The notes: a model not told the origin generated them from the sequence alone. Positions 16,520-24,645 are shown, numbered from the stretch's first letter. The stretch is 64,000 nucleotides of DNA from Agathobacter rectalis ATCC 33656 (GCF_000020605.1 NC_012781.1:2729501-2793500), one strand, 5' to 3'. A program made the numbers and translations.

Positions 16520-16654
16520 TTATTGGGATAATTTACTTCTTTGGCTAACAATTGTCTCTGCATCTAATTCATAGACGCAATCACATAATAAATCTATATC
16601 TAATGGATTATGACTTGCAAGAAGAATAAGTTTTCCTTCTAGTATTTTATTCAT
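16520..16654 (-). pseudogene. Orphan C-terminal fragment of an ABC ATPase
   Basis: In frame from ATG 16654 (overlapping the TGA of the cassette 3 ATPase) the minus strand reads MNKILEGKLILLASHNPLDI then DLLCDCVYELDAETIV, which is the H-loop and tail of an ABC ATPase. It matches the cassette 1 ATPase tail (GKLILLASHNPADIELLCDE) better than the intact neighbour (GKTIIMASHSSEDIDILCDE). No Walker or signature motifs remain. It is best read as the remnant of a further paralogous cassette lost by recombination. Confidence 0.85.
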
Positions 16655-17292
16655 TCTCTCACTATCTTTCCAGCCTCCATCTCATATACCTCATCGCATA
16701 AAATATCTATATCCTCAGAAGAATGAGATGCCATAATAATGGTTTTACCTTCATCTTTCATCTGTAATAATAAACTGCGCATTTCAGTAACACCTTTTTT
16801 GTCCAACCCATTAAAAGGTTCATCTAAAACTAAAATATCAGGATTTTCCATTATTGCCTGCGCAATCCCAAGTCGTTGTCTCATTCCAAGTGAATACTTT
16901 CCGACAGCTTTTTTGTCCTCTGGATTTAACCCTACTCGTCTTATAGCATTCTTTATATCATCATTTGTGATTTTTTTATTTAAATCAGCAAGAAATTTCA
17001 AATTCCAATATGCCGAATAGTCTTTTAGGAATCCAGGTGTTTCAATTATCAATCCTACATTTTTAGGCATGTCCACATCTTTGCCAATTACTTTATCTAA
17101 AACTGTTATTTCTCCCGAATCTAATAATATGAATCCACATATGCTTTTAAATAAGACTGTTTTTCCACTGCCATTTCTACCTATTATTCCATATATTCTT
17201 CCTTTATATATTTCAAGTGAAACATCATTCAGTACAACCTGCTCACCAAATTTTTTATAAGCATTTTTTATAGATATTACCAATTCATTCAT
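16651..17292 (-). CDS. ABC transporter ATPase, cassette 3
   Basis: A 213-residue nucleotide-binding subunit: Walker A GIIGRNGSGKTVLFK, signature YSLGMRQRLGIAQAI, Walker B ILVLDEPFNGLDKKG, H-loop IIMASHSSED. ATG 17292 shares its A with the TGA of the upstream permease (TGATG), so the two are coupled; GGAG lies about 8 bases upstream. Last intact gene of cassette 3, followed immediately by the fragment of another ATPase. Confidence 0.92.
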   Translation of the reverse strand: MNELVISIKNAYKKFGEQVVLNDVSLEIYKGRIYGIIGRNGSGKTVLFKSICGFILLDSGEITVLDKVIGKDVDMPKNVGLIIETPGFLKDYSAYWNLKFLADLNKKITNDDIKNAIRRVGLNPEDKKAVGKYSLGMRQRLGIAQAIMENPDILVLDEPFNGLDKKGVTEMRSLLLQMKDEGKTIIMASHSSEDIDILCDEVYEMEAGKIVRE

Positions 17293-18110
17293 CAAATCAT
17301 CTCCAATACATTCAATGTACACTTTTTACCTTTTTTCAAAATATATGTAATTAATATAATAATTACAAGTATTTCAACCGTAACAATATATATAATTGAT
17401 ATCGGATTACTTTTCCTCATAAATATGAATATATTTGTCCAATGAATTACAGACATATACTGAAACTTATAAAGCCAGAACACGTCTATAAGATTCGAAA
17501 ATACAATCATCGCTGCCGCTATAGAAGCCCCAAATATTCTATTATTTCCCAAATTTGCAGCAAAAATTATTAGCCCAACAATAAAACCGGCTGATACATT
17601 TAATAAAAATGTTATTAAACATGCTATTATTGGTGAAAAATATATAACCGCTTCTTCATGCAATACAACACCTGCAAGTGCAGGATTATGAGATAGATTA
17701 ATCCAAATATCTCCCCATTTTGCCGAGGGCGCAACCCATGGAATAAATACAATAATGCTTACAAAAAACATCCATGCAAAATATATGACATTTGCTAACA
17801 AAATATATAATATTTGACCACAAAACCATTTTTTTCTGCCTAATCTGGAAAGTGTAAATAATTGGTGTTCATCAATAAATGGTGCATTACATAACAAAAG
17901 GATTATCCCAAAATAAAATAACATTCGTGTTATTGAATCATCCATTTGAAATGTAAAAAAAAATGGTGTAACTGAGAGTCCTTTTAACGCTGCATAGTTT
18001 TTTATACTATCACTTCTTATGTACGTAAAAACTGCTACAGCCAAAAACGCAATATATACCCTGTAATTATTGCGCCATTTTCTAATATTACACCACATAC
18101 TTCTAAACAT
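17292..18110 (-). CDS. ABC transporter permease, cassette 3 (second)
   Basis: A 272-residue membrane protein with about six hydrophobic segments, starting MFRSMWCNIRKWRNNYRVYI. The loop LFTLSRLGRKKWFCGQI parallels the cassette 1 second permease. It overlaps the first permease by 8 bp. Hydrophobic, Ile-rich and AT-rich in codon use, like the rest of cassette 3. ABC-2-like by context. Confidence 0.82.
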   Translation of the reverse strand: MFRSMWCNIRKWRNNYRVYIAFLAVAVFTYIRSDSIKNYAALKGLSVTPFFFTFQMDDSITRMLFYFGIILLLCNAPFIDEHQLFTLSRLGRKKWFCGQILYILLANVIYFAWMFFVSIIVFIPWVAPSAKWGDIWINLSHNPALAGVVLHEEAVIYFSPIIACLITFLLNVSAGFIVGLIIFAANLGNNRIFGASIAAAMIVFSNLIDVFWLYKFQYMSVIHWTNIFIFMRKSNPISIIYIVTVEILVIIILITYILKKGKKCTLNVLEMI

Positions 18111-18858
18111 TTTGTATTCTCCTTTTCATCTTCCAATAACACAATTTATACATAATAAAAACAATGCAACCAGAATAGCATATCGCGTAAAGCCAATGAT
18201 ATAACATATTATCAAATATATGTGTAAATGCGAAATACACACAGGATGGTAATAAATATATATTACTACACCATTTATTCAACAGAGTCATAACCATATA
18301 CAAAATCAAAATCGGAGCTGCCGTCCCGACAAATATATTAGGAATAAAAATTGTAACTGTAACCGCAAGACAGGATAAAGTTCCACATAACAATGAAAAG
18401 ATTAATCCTGTCCAAACATTTTCTGTAAAATATGCCCAATCTCCAATAATACCATTTCGTGGCATATAACCAAGTATAATAAGTGAAAATATAATTAACA
18501 CTCCAAAAACTATAATTGATAGCAAAGCACTAATACTTCCCCAAATAAATGCCGAAATCAACTCTGCTTTTATATAGTCTTTTTTTTTCGTCTTTGCAAT
18601 TATGAATTTTATATATCCGCTTTGCAAATCCTGGCACAGGTTTAGTCCTCCGCCAAATACACTTAAAATATAATACAAAATAATAAAGCCTGATGAGATG
18701 CTAACAGCTACTATATCATTAAATGATGCGCTCTCTTTCTGTTGTATGATTGCTCCCAGCCCATTTATATATAAAGCTGCAATCATTCCAATAATGCATA
18801 AATATGATTTTTTGCTGTGAAAACTTCTAGACATGCACATTTTCAAATCTATTATCAT
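18103..18858 (-). CDS. ABC transporter permease, cassette 3 (first)
   Basis: A 251-residue membrane protein (MIIDLKMCMSRSFHSKKSYL...), with the loop LCQDLQSGYIKFIIAKTKKK that corresponds to FYFDVKSGYAAQIIS in cassette 2. It begins 4 bp inside the lipoprotein stop (overlap 18855-18858), so translation is coupled. Role as membrane partner of the ATPase is inferred from order. Confidence 0.82.
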   Translation of the reverse strand: MIIDLKMCMSRSFHSKKSYLCIIGMIAALYINGLGAIIQQKESASFNDIVAVSISSGFIILYYILSVFGGGLNLCQDLQSGYIKFIIAKTKKKDYIKAELISAFIWGSISALLSIIVFGVLIIFSLIILGYMPRNGIIGDWAYFTENVWTGLIFSLLCGTLSCLAVTVTIFIPNIFVGTAAPILILYMVMTLLNKWCSNIYLLPSCVYFAFTHIFDNMLYHWLYAICYSGCIVFIMYKLCYWKMKRRIQNV

Positions 18859-20000
18859 TGTATTCTATATTCCTCCCCTGTATATGCGTCATATACATCA
18901 TAAAGAGCCATTTTTTGCGTATAACTGTTTTCTCCTGTCACCAATTGGTTTTGATAGTAGTAAACCACCCAAACAGGCTTAATATCATAAGTTTCATTTT
19001 TATCTGCAAACAACATATATTCTAATGATATTTCGCTTACCTCAATATCCCCGGATGTTACGTATTTTTTTAGTTTATCAACCTCTTTTGAAAGTATAGA
19101 CGATGGATGTAATATCTCACCAGTCTCAGTTGTCTCGACCCAATCATACAATGGTGGAATATCTAAAAACGAAATTCCCTTTTCATCCATAGCTATTACC
19201 AAATGATTTTCTTGATTTGCATAACCCGTTAACGCTTCATTTTCAGGGCATCTGCTATATGGAATACCATACACGTCCGGAAACATAAAAAATACATATG
19301 TATCATTTTGTTTATCTGTATCATCCTCTGGAAATATTAATGTATTTTTGTCATCAAGAACGTATAATTCATTTTTTTCACAAACATTAATTTCAAGTTC
19401 TTTCGCTGTTTTAACCGCTAATTCTTCCGCCTCTTCGGCAGACATAAACATTAGTTGTTTGTCAGTTCTAAACTTATCTTTATCATTAAACGGTGAGTAA
19501 TATGTGCCAAATTTAGACGCACTAACAGCAAGCTTTCCGTCATGCGTCTCGGCTAAAGCTGAATCATTTCTGATTGCTATGCTATCCTGAGTATAATTGT
19601 TATCCCATAAATAAATCTCATTACCATTCTCCGATCTGTGGCTTTGTACACATACATCCTTATTTAGATTAATCGCTTTTGCTAATTTTTCCATCAGATC
19701 ATAGCATTTATCCTTATTTTCCGAAAAATTAATAGCCTTAACTTTTCCACTTTTAACGTAATAACTTGTTGCATCCCAGATATTAATTTCTGAATCAATG
19801 TTCAGCTTATCATTTACAACGCATTTTATATTTTGTGGAAGTTTTCCTATCTGTTCTTCGTCCAAAGAATTTAGCACATTTTCATAATCATTTAAGTCTG
19901 TGGTATTAGCTTGTGTACCATCATCTATTACGTTTTCAGTTGGTGCACAACTAACAAGTGAAAAACATAGTATAAGTATTATATAGCAGATTTTCTTCAT
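18855..20000 (-). CDS. Large lipoprotein, cassette 3
   Basis: A 381-residue lipoprotein: signal MKKICYIILILCFSL, lipobox LVSC. The body contains LMFMSAEEAEELAVKTAKEL, a PepSY-like helix style, and ends YDVYDAYTGEEYRIQ, similar to the cassette 1 lipoprotein end (YLDAFTGEVYYY). I infer the two are paralogues that capture or sense a ligand outside the cell. It starts 29 bases after the small secreted protein stop and probably shares promoter B. Confidence 0.78.
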   Translation of the reverse strand: MKKICYIILILCFSLVSCAPTENVIDDGTQANTTDLNDYENVLNSLDEEQIGKLPQNIKCVVNDKLNIDSEINIWDATSYYVKSGKVKAINFSENKDKCYDLMEKLAKAINLNKDVCVQSHRSENGNEIYLWDNNYTQDSIAIRNDSALAETHDGKLAVSASKFGTYYSPFNDKDKFRTDKQLMFMSAEEAEELAVKTAKELEINVCEKNELYVLDDKNTLIFPEDDTDKQNDTYVFFMFPDVYGIPYSRCPENEALTGYANQENHLVIAMDEKGISFLDIPPLYDWVETTETGEILHPSSILSKEVDKLKKYVTSGDIEVSEISLEYMLFADKNETYDIKPVWVVYYYQNQLVTGENSYTQKMALYDVYDAYTGEEYRIQ

Positions 20001-20029
20001 TAAATCACCCCATTGAATGTTAATACATT

Positions 20030-20409
20030 TTACGGATTCCAGTAACCTGAGACTGTAACGGTCACGCCACCATTAGAAGATGGATTATATCCATATAGCT
20101 TAATCCTATCATCCTTATATACAGTAGATGTATATATAACCTGTGTACCCCCAATTCCTCTCACTGAATTATAATTAGAAACAAAGCCTTTTCCCTGCTT
20201 ATAGGCTTTAAATTTTATTGTTGCCGAAGGATAAGATAAAGATGTTACATTTACCCCAGCATATGCACTATCTCCATTTTTTCGTACATAACTAGTGTTT
20301 TTTACATTTTCCGTCATAAGCGAAAAATTGTAAGATTGAGCCATAACAACTGTAACAGAAAACATAGTACCTATTGCTAGTGTTGAAAAAAAGTTTTTAA
20401 TTTTCTCAT
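20030..20409 (-). pseudogene. Small secreted beta-rich protein, reading frame broken at a seven-T run
   Basis: AAGGAG lies 7 bases before ATG 20409, which opens MRKLKTFFQH and stops. In the -1 frame the sequence continues as FSTLAIGTMFSVTVVMA then QSYNFSL..., a normal signal peptide with cleavage after VMA and a mature chain of about 100 residues without cysteine, rich in beta-type segments and ending GVTVTVSGYWNP. The frames meet at ACTTTTTTTC (T run at about 20386-20392). No ATG/GTG/TTG with a ribosome site serves the long frame alone. Possibilities are a disrupted gene, phase variation, slippage, or a sequencing error. It leads the cassette 3 operon behind promoter B; a secreted signal or toxin role is only a guess. 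Confidence 0.7.
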
Positions 20410-20506
20410 TGATTTTCTCCTTTTGATATTAATTACTCAAAATTCCCATATCTAAATAGATTTTTTGTAATTAGAAATTTAAGTGTTTCAAGTTTACAAG
20501 TTACAT

Positions 20507-20522
20507 AACAATAATTATTGTT
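20507..20522. promoter_or_regulatory. Palindrome near transcription start, cassette 3
   Basis: AACAATAATTATTGTT, a perfect 16-bp palindrome identical to the core at 10843-10858 and similarly placed behind the -10 box. Confidence 0.6.
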
Positions 20523-20545
20523 GCTTGAAGTCAATGACAATTTCT

Positions 20546-20573
20546 ATTATCATCATTTTCGTTATTTTTTCAA
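20546..20573 (-). promoter_or_regulatory. Promoter B (small secreted protein and cassette 3)
   Basis: TTGAAA (20573-20568), 16 bp, GATAAT (20551-20546) on the minus strand; same boxes and spacing as promoter A. Confidence 0.78.
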
Positions 20574-20590
20574 TACTATTTACACGAAGC

Positions 20591-20620
20591 AACATTTTTA
20601 TGTCCTTTTTGGTCGATTTC
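20591..20620 (-). promoter_or_regulatory. Direct-repeat operator B, probable LytTR regulator site
   Basis: ACATTTTT at 20592 and CGATTTC at 20614 are 22 bp apart, with TTTTTGGT between; the distance to the -35 box is 19 bp, the same as in operator A. Confidence 0.6.
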
Positions 20621-20673
20621 ACTGCCCAAAATAACCTCTTTACAATTTTAATTATTGCAACAGATTTTTGTCG

Positions 20674-21195
20674 TTATTTTACCCCCCACTGACAAACGAA
20701 TGAAAATACTACTGTTCCTATAAAACAAACCAACCATATACTTCTTAGTACTTTGTTTTCTTTATAATTCTCCGAACATGGAACCAGCCATTGATCTTGC
20801 CGATATTTCAAAATATGTTCCTCCAAAGGTTTGTATTCTTTTACTATTATGCTCCACATCAACGCAGTAATATTGACTACCACTGAACTATAATAAACAA
20901 TCGGTGAGTTTGTCTTATCATAAAAGAAGTAATATGCCATTTTCCACATAAATATAAACCATACACAAGATGCAATAATTGTAAATGTACTATCCATTTT
21001 CCACTTCAAACCAAACAGTACCAAAGGTAAAAAAGCTAAGATTACAGCTATCGGTAATCCTGCCGCCTTTCCATGTCTGACACCTGATTCCAAATGCCAT
21101 ATTCCCGATAAAAGAACTACAAACGGAATAAGTATCGTTAAATAAATATTCCAAATTAATATTATATTTCTACTTCCACAATGTCTCATTTTCAT
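20674..21195 (-). CDS. Small integral membrane protein, unknown
   Basis: A 173-residue protein with about five hydrophobic segments (IWNIYLTILIPFVVLLSGIW, LPIAVILAFLPLVLFGL, FTIIASCVWFIFMW and others) and a polar stretch near residues 120-150. I do not recognise a family. It lies upstream of the small secreted protein and is divergent from the LytTR regulator, with direct-repeat operator C in between. AAGGAT precedes the ATG. Its position suggests an immunity, processing or sensing role for the secreted protein; this is inference only. Confidence 0.7.
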   Translation of the reverse strand: MKMRHCGSRNIILIWNIYLTILIPFVVLLSGIWHLESGVRHGKAAGLPIAVILAFLPLVLFGLKWKMDSTFTIIASCVWFIFMWKMAYYFFYDKTNSPIVYYSSVVVNITALMWSIIVKEYKPLEEHILKYRQDQWLVPCSENYKENKVLRSIWLVCFIGTVVFSFVCQWGVK

Positions 21196-21293
21196 AATAA
21201 TATCCTTATCTTTCAGCCACTTTTATCTGCCATACTTTTCTTGTAATAAGAATACATCCTAATATATTGCAAATCCACGATTTGGAATAGAAC

Positions 21294-21323
21294 AACATTT
21301 TTCGGGCACTTTTGGTCAATTTA
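21294..21323. promoter_or_regulatory. Direct-repeat operator C, probable LytTR regulator site
   Basis: ACATTTTT at 21295 and CAATTTA at 21317 are 22 bp apart with ACTTTTGGT between, the same layout as operators A and B. It lies in the divergent region between the membrane protein gene and the regulator gene, so it may serve autoregulation. Confidence 0.6.
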
Positions 21324-21367
21324 TGATATCCAAAACCACCCGTTTTTTGTCTTTTCACGTCTTTTTC

Positions 21368-21396
21368 TTGCCTTACTCTGCGTACTTCTCTATAAT
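21368..21396 (+). promoter_or_regulatory. Promoter of the LytTR regulator/kinase operon
   Basis: TTGCCT (21368-21373), 17 bp, TATAAT (21391-21396), then TAGGAG and ATG 21428. Confidence 0.6.
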
Positions 21397-21427
21397 AATT
21401 TTAATTAGATTTTATAGGAGATCTTCA

Positions 21428-22135
21428 ATGAAAATACTTATTTGTGACGATGATTCATCTATCACGCAGTCACTATCCCTGATAATCAAAACATATTTCA
21501 ACAAAAAGAAAGTAAATAATCTCGATATTGTAACCTTTAATGATGGGGACAGCCTTCTTTCTGATAAATCCCAAAAAGATATCATCTTTTTGGATATAGA
21601 AATGCCCGGTTTTGACGGCATCTATGTGGGAAATGAACTAAAAAAGCAGAATGACTCCGTTATTATTTTTATAGTGACATCTTACCTCGAATATCTGGAT
21701 GCCGCCATGAGATTCCATGTATTCAGATACTTATCTAAGCCAATAGATAAACAACGGTTATTCCAAAATTTAGATGATGCACTTGAGCTATACTATTCTA
21801 TCAATCAAAAAATCGCAGTTGAAACAAAATATGGTGTTACGTCTGTTTTGACTTGCGATATCGTATATGTGGAGGCAAAGGGGAGAAAGGTTATAGTACA
21901 TACTGCCACGGCTGATTTGGACTCCACTCAGACACTTCAATTTTGGATAGAGCATCTGCCGCAGGCTACCTTTTTTCAGTCACACCGTAGCTATATCGTA
22001 AATATGGCTATGGTAACAAGCTTTGATCACGAGCTGATATACCTTTGTGATGGTCAGTTCACCGCATATTTAACAAGAAGAAAATTCACCGAATTTAAGA
22101 GAGCATATTTGATGTTTATGGAAAGTAAGAGGTAA
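21428..22135 (+). CDS. LytTR-family response regulator
   Basis: A 235-residue regulator. The receiver domain (about 1-120) has the acidic pocket LICDDDSS, the phosphoacceptor region IIFLDIEMPGFDG and the conserved Lys in YLSKPID. The C-terminal LytTR DNA-binding domain has VYVEAKGRKVIVHT and FFQSHRSYIVNMAMV, the typical HRSYIVN element. Start 21428 has TAGGAG 7 bases upstream; the longer frame to 21323 lacks a site. It is followed 5 bases later by its kinase. AgrA/ComE-like proteins bind direct repeats with about 21-22 bp spacing, as found in three places in this island. Confidence 0.94.
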   Translation: MKILICDDDSSITQSLSLIIKTYFNKKKVNNLDIVTFNDGDSLLSDKSQKDIIFLDIEMPGFDGIYVGNELKKQNDSVIIFIVTSYLEYLDAAMRFHVFRYLSKPIDKQRLFQNLDDALELYYSINQKIAVETKYGVTSVLTCDIVYVEAKGRKVIVHTATADLDSTQTLQFWIEHLPQATFFQSHRSYIVNMAMVTSFDHELIYLCDGQFTAYLTRRKFTEFKRAYLMFMESKR

Positions 22136-22140
22136 TACTT

Positions 22141-23445
22141 ATGAGTGCTGCTGTTTGTTATTTTTTAGTATATTTTGCTGAGGCGTTAATACTGTTGCAA
22201 TATTCATCTAATGTTTTTGAATACAAAATTTCTTCGATAAAACGATATATATTACTTACAGTACTATTTATCCCAATATATTTTATTTCATTCGCTCATA
22301 TCGGTTTATTAAATACTGCTTTATTTTTTGTTGCTACTTATGTTTTTTTAAAAATTTCAACCATGGAAAATAGTGCAACTCTCTTTTTCCATTCTGCCGT
22401 TATGATTGTAATTATGACTTTGTGTGAGCTTGCTTCTATGGGAGTTTTCTCAAAGTTTTCATATCATTTTTATTCTAACATGAATGATACCGTTTTGCTT
22501 TATTCAGTTAGTTTTTTAAGCAAATTACTTTACTTTGTAATCATATATTTCATATCACATAAGCTATCCAGCACCAGATCCAATATACGATTTTCCATCT
22601 ATGAAATCACTACATTGGCTATAATACCTGTTATTTCCGTATTTGTAATCTACACAATGATATATTTTCTTATGAATTATGAAATAAAATCTCCACTCAA
22701 CTATCTGCTCATCCTTAGCAGCTTTTTCATGCTGCTTATAAACATACTCATCTTTGGTCTGTTTGAACATATTAAGCAAAAAAATTCCGAAATAGCAGAG
22801 CTCACACTTCAGAACCAGCGTGATGCCGACTCTGTAGAATACTACAAAGCCCTCGTGTCACAGGATGAGAAACAAAAAGTTCTCATTCATGACATCAAAA
22901 AGCATCTCAATGCCATAGCCTCGCTGAACGAACAGCACGATTCTGAAAAAATCGCAGCATACCTTACCCACGTACTCGGTTCTTCTGAGTTAAAGCACTC
23001 CGTGCGGGTATGCGATAATGACCTTTTAAACGCACTGCTCTGCCGTTACCAGAAAATATGTCTTACGAAAAAGATTGCGCTGCATATTGATATAAGAAGT
23101 AAGTGTATTGATTTCGTGACATATGATGATCTCAGTGTACTTTTCGGTAATCTCATGGATAATGCTGTAGAATCAGCCGAAAAAACAGTTAATCCTTTTA
23201 TAGAACTCAATGTTTTTCATAAAGAGAACAATAACATGACCATTATCACGCTCATTGATTCCTGCCGCGTAAATCCTATTGATAAAAATGGCAACCTTTT
23301 ACCAACTAAAAAACCGAATCCACAGTTTCATGGATTCGGTATGCGTAGTATAGAAAATATTGTTAAGAAGTATAATGGTGAAATGACTTTTTACTTTGAT
23401 GATCCTACCAAGACATTCCATACGATTATTATGCTTCGGCACTGA
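22141..23445 (+). CDS. AgrC-like GHKL sensor histidine kinase
   Basis: A 434-residue kinase. About six membrane helices fill residues 1-210, the polytopic peptide-sensor style of AgrC/ComD. The phosphoacceptor region is LIHDIKKHLNAI; the ATPase part has FGNLMDNAVESAEK (N box) and HGFGMRSIENIVKKYNG (G box). It would phosphorylate the adjacent LytTR regulator. No AgrB/AgrD-like pair is visible in the window, so the ligand is unknown; the secreted protein at 20030 or the leader frame at 10755 are candidates worth testing. Confidence 0.93.
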   Translation: MSAAVCYFLVYFAEALILLQYSSNVFEYKISSIKRYILLTVLFIPIYFISFAHIGLLNTALFFVATYVFLKISTMENSATLFFHSAVMIVIMTLCELASMGVFSKFSYHFYSNMNDTVLLYSVSFLSKLLYFVIIYFISHKLSSTRSNIRFSIYEITTLAIIPVISVFVIYTMIYFLMNYEIKSPLNYLLILSSFFMLLINILIFGLFEHIKQKNSEIAELTLQNQRDADSVEYYKALVSQDEKQKVLIHDIKKHLNAIASLNEQHDSEKIAAYLTHVLGSSELKHSVRVCDNDLLNALLCRYQKICLTKKIALHIDIRSKCIDFVTYDDLSVLFGNLMDNAVESAEKTVNPFIELNVFHKENNNMTIITLIDSCRVNPIDKNGNLLPTKKPNPQFHGFGMRSIENIVKKYNGEMTFYFDDPTKTFHTIIMLRH

Positions 23446-23457
23446 AAGCTGTTTCTT

Positions 23458-24177
23458 TTAACGATTTTTTATCATCTGGAGCAAATATTCACAGACATCA
23501 AAGCTCTTTGCTTCTTGTTCTGTTTCCCGCTTCTTTAATGAATCATATATTTGCTCCAATAAATAATCAGCATTCACTTTTTTGTTTACAAAGCTATTTT
23601 CATCAGTAGAAGCCATTCCATAACCGGCATCTGCTTTCATTGTTTTATAGGCAGAATAATTATTTATCGAATCAGGCGCAGTTCTTCCTTTATAACCCTC
23701 ATATGACATAAACGCGAACATTTCCAGATCCGATGCATTCGATGTATCAACATCATTTACATGCACATGATATACTTTTCTGTTATCACCATGTCCATAT
23801 GCCACTTGAACAACAGGATCATCCTCCTTTGATGTTTTCACATATGAAGCTAAAACTATCTGGCTTTCTGTATCAGACAGTCCAAAACTTGTCATTCCGA
23901 TATTTTTCAGCTTATCATTTGGAATTTCCTTATCCGGTGCCACCTGTTCAACTTCATTTTTATTATTTACCAATTTATTGTAAAGAGAACTGTTATTTTC
24001 CGACAACATATTCATGTATATTTCAGTAAGTTCACTCTGCCTCTCCCCACATTTATTTATGGAGTTTTGCTCACTATTTCCTATTTCGAACTCTATATCC
24101 ATTTTATCGCCTGTTGACTTCTTATTATAATTTGAAGTATATGCCATTGAAATATTTGTTCCCACACCGTTTAACAT
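23458..24177 (-). CDS. Hypothetical protein, 239 residues
   Basis: AGGAGG precedes the ATG. The chain is polar, with an Asn/Glu/Lys-rich N-terminal half (NSEQNSINKCGERQSELTEI) and a C-terminal half containing AYGHGDNRKVYHVHVNDVD and MFAFMSYEGYKGR. No signal peptide or membrane helix. I do not recognise a family. It converges on the kinase gene and stands before the toxin-antitoxin pair in the same strand, with no clear operon partner. Confidence 0.7.
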   Translation of the reverse strand: MLNGVGTNISMAYTSNYNKKSTGDKMDIEFEIGNSEQNSINKCGERQSELTEIYMNMLSENNSSLYNKLVNNKNEVEQVAPDKEIPNDKLKNIGMTSFGLSDTESQIVLASYVKTSKEDDPVVQVAYGHGDNRKVYHVHVNDVDTSNASDLEMFAFMSYEGYKGRTAPDSINNYSAYKTMKADAGYGMASTDENSFVNKKVNADYLLEQIYDSLKKRETEQEAKSFDVCEYLLQMIKNR

Positions 24178-24237
24178 ATATTCCTCCTATCTGTTTTACC
24201 AATAATATTACACTTTTAATTATTTGATTCATTGCAA

Positions 24238-24645
24238 TTAAATTCTTGCCAAAAGTTCCGCAGGTGTAAGTGCCATAACCTTACTTTGCGTGAAGTCTTT
24301 GATGTTGCGCGTAATAATATAGTCTGCATGAACATATTCAGCAGTTGCACTTTGTATGGCATCTTCAAAATCTTTCCACTTCATATTTACAGCCATCTCA
24401 AGCACAACTGAACTAAAATCAGCAAACTCAAAAATAAGTTTTAACTTGCGGAATACATCTTCTATCTGCTCTGGAGTCATTTGTTTTCTCATGATATACA
24501 TCATATTTGCATAAGTTAATGTAGATATATATCCCTTTGCCTGTTCAGTTTCACAAAGTTTCCAAATTATAGATGATTCCTTCACAAAATCTGAGCGACT
24601 TAGTAAAACATCAAGTATAATGTTAGTATCAATCAACAAAACCAT
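24238..24645 (-). CDS. PIN-domain toxin (VapC-like ribonuclease)
   Basis: A 135-residue PIN protein: LLIDTNIILDVLL carries the first acidic residue, KDFEDAIQSATA the central acidic pair, and DYIITRNIKDF the last. PIN toxins cleave RNA with Mg2+ and are held inactive by the antitoxin. Its ATG overlaps the antitoxin gene by 17 bp. Family-level match is good; the RNA target is unknown. Confidence 0.92.
   Translation of the reverse strand: MVLLIDTNIILDVLLSRSDFVKESSIIWKLCETEQAKGYISTLTYANMMYIMRKQMTPEQIEDVFRKLKLIFEFADFSSVVLEMAVNMKWKDFEDAIQSATAEYVHADYIITRNIKDFTQSKVMALTPAELLARI

Noticed and set aside
20030-21195. Agr-type peptide locus (AgrB/AgrD) next to the AgrC-like kinase
   Set aside because: The small membrane protein lacks AgrB-like His/Cys protease residues in context, and no short Cys-containing AgrD-like precursor with charged tail is present.
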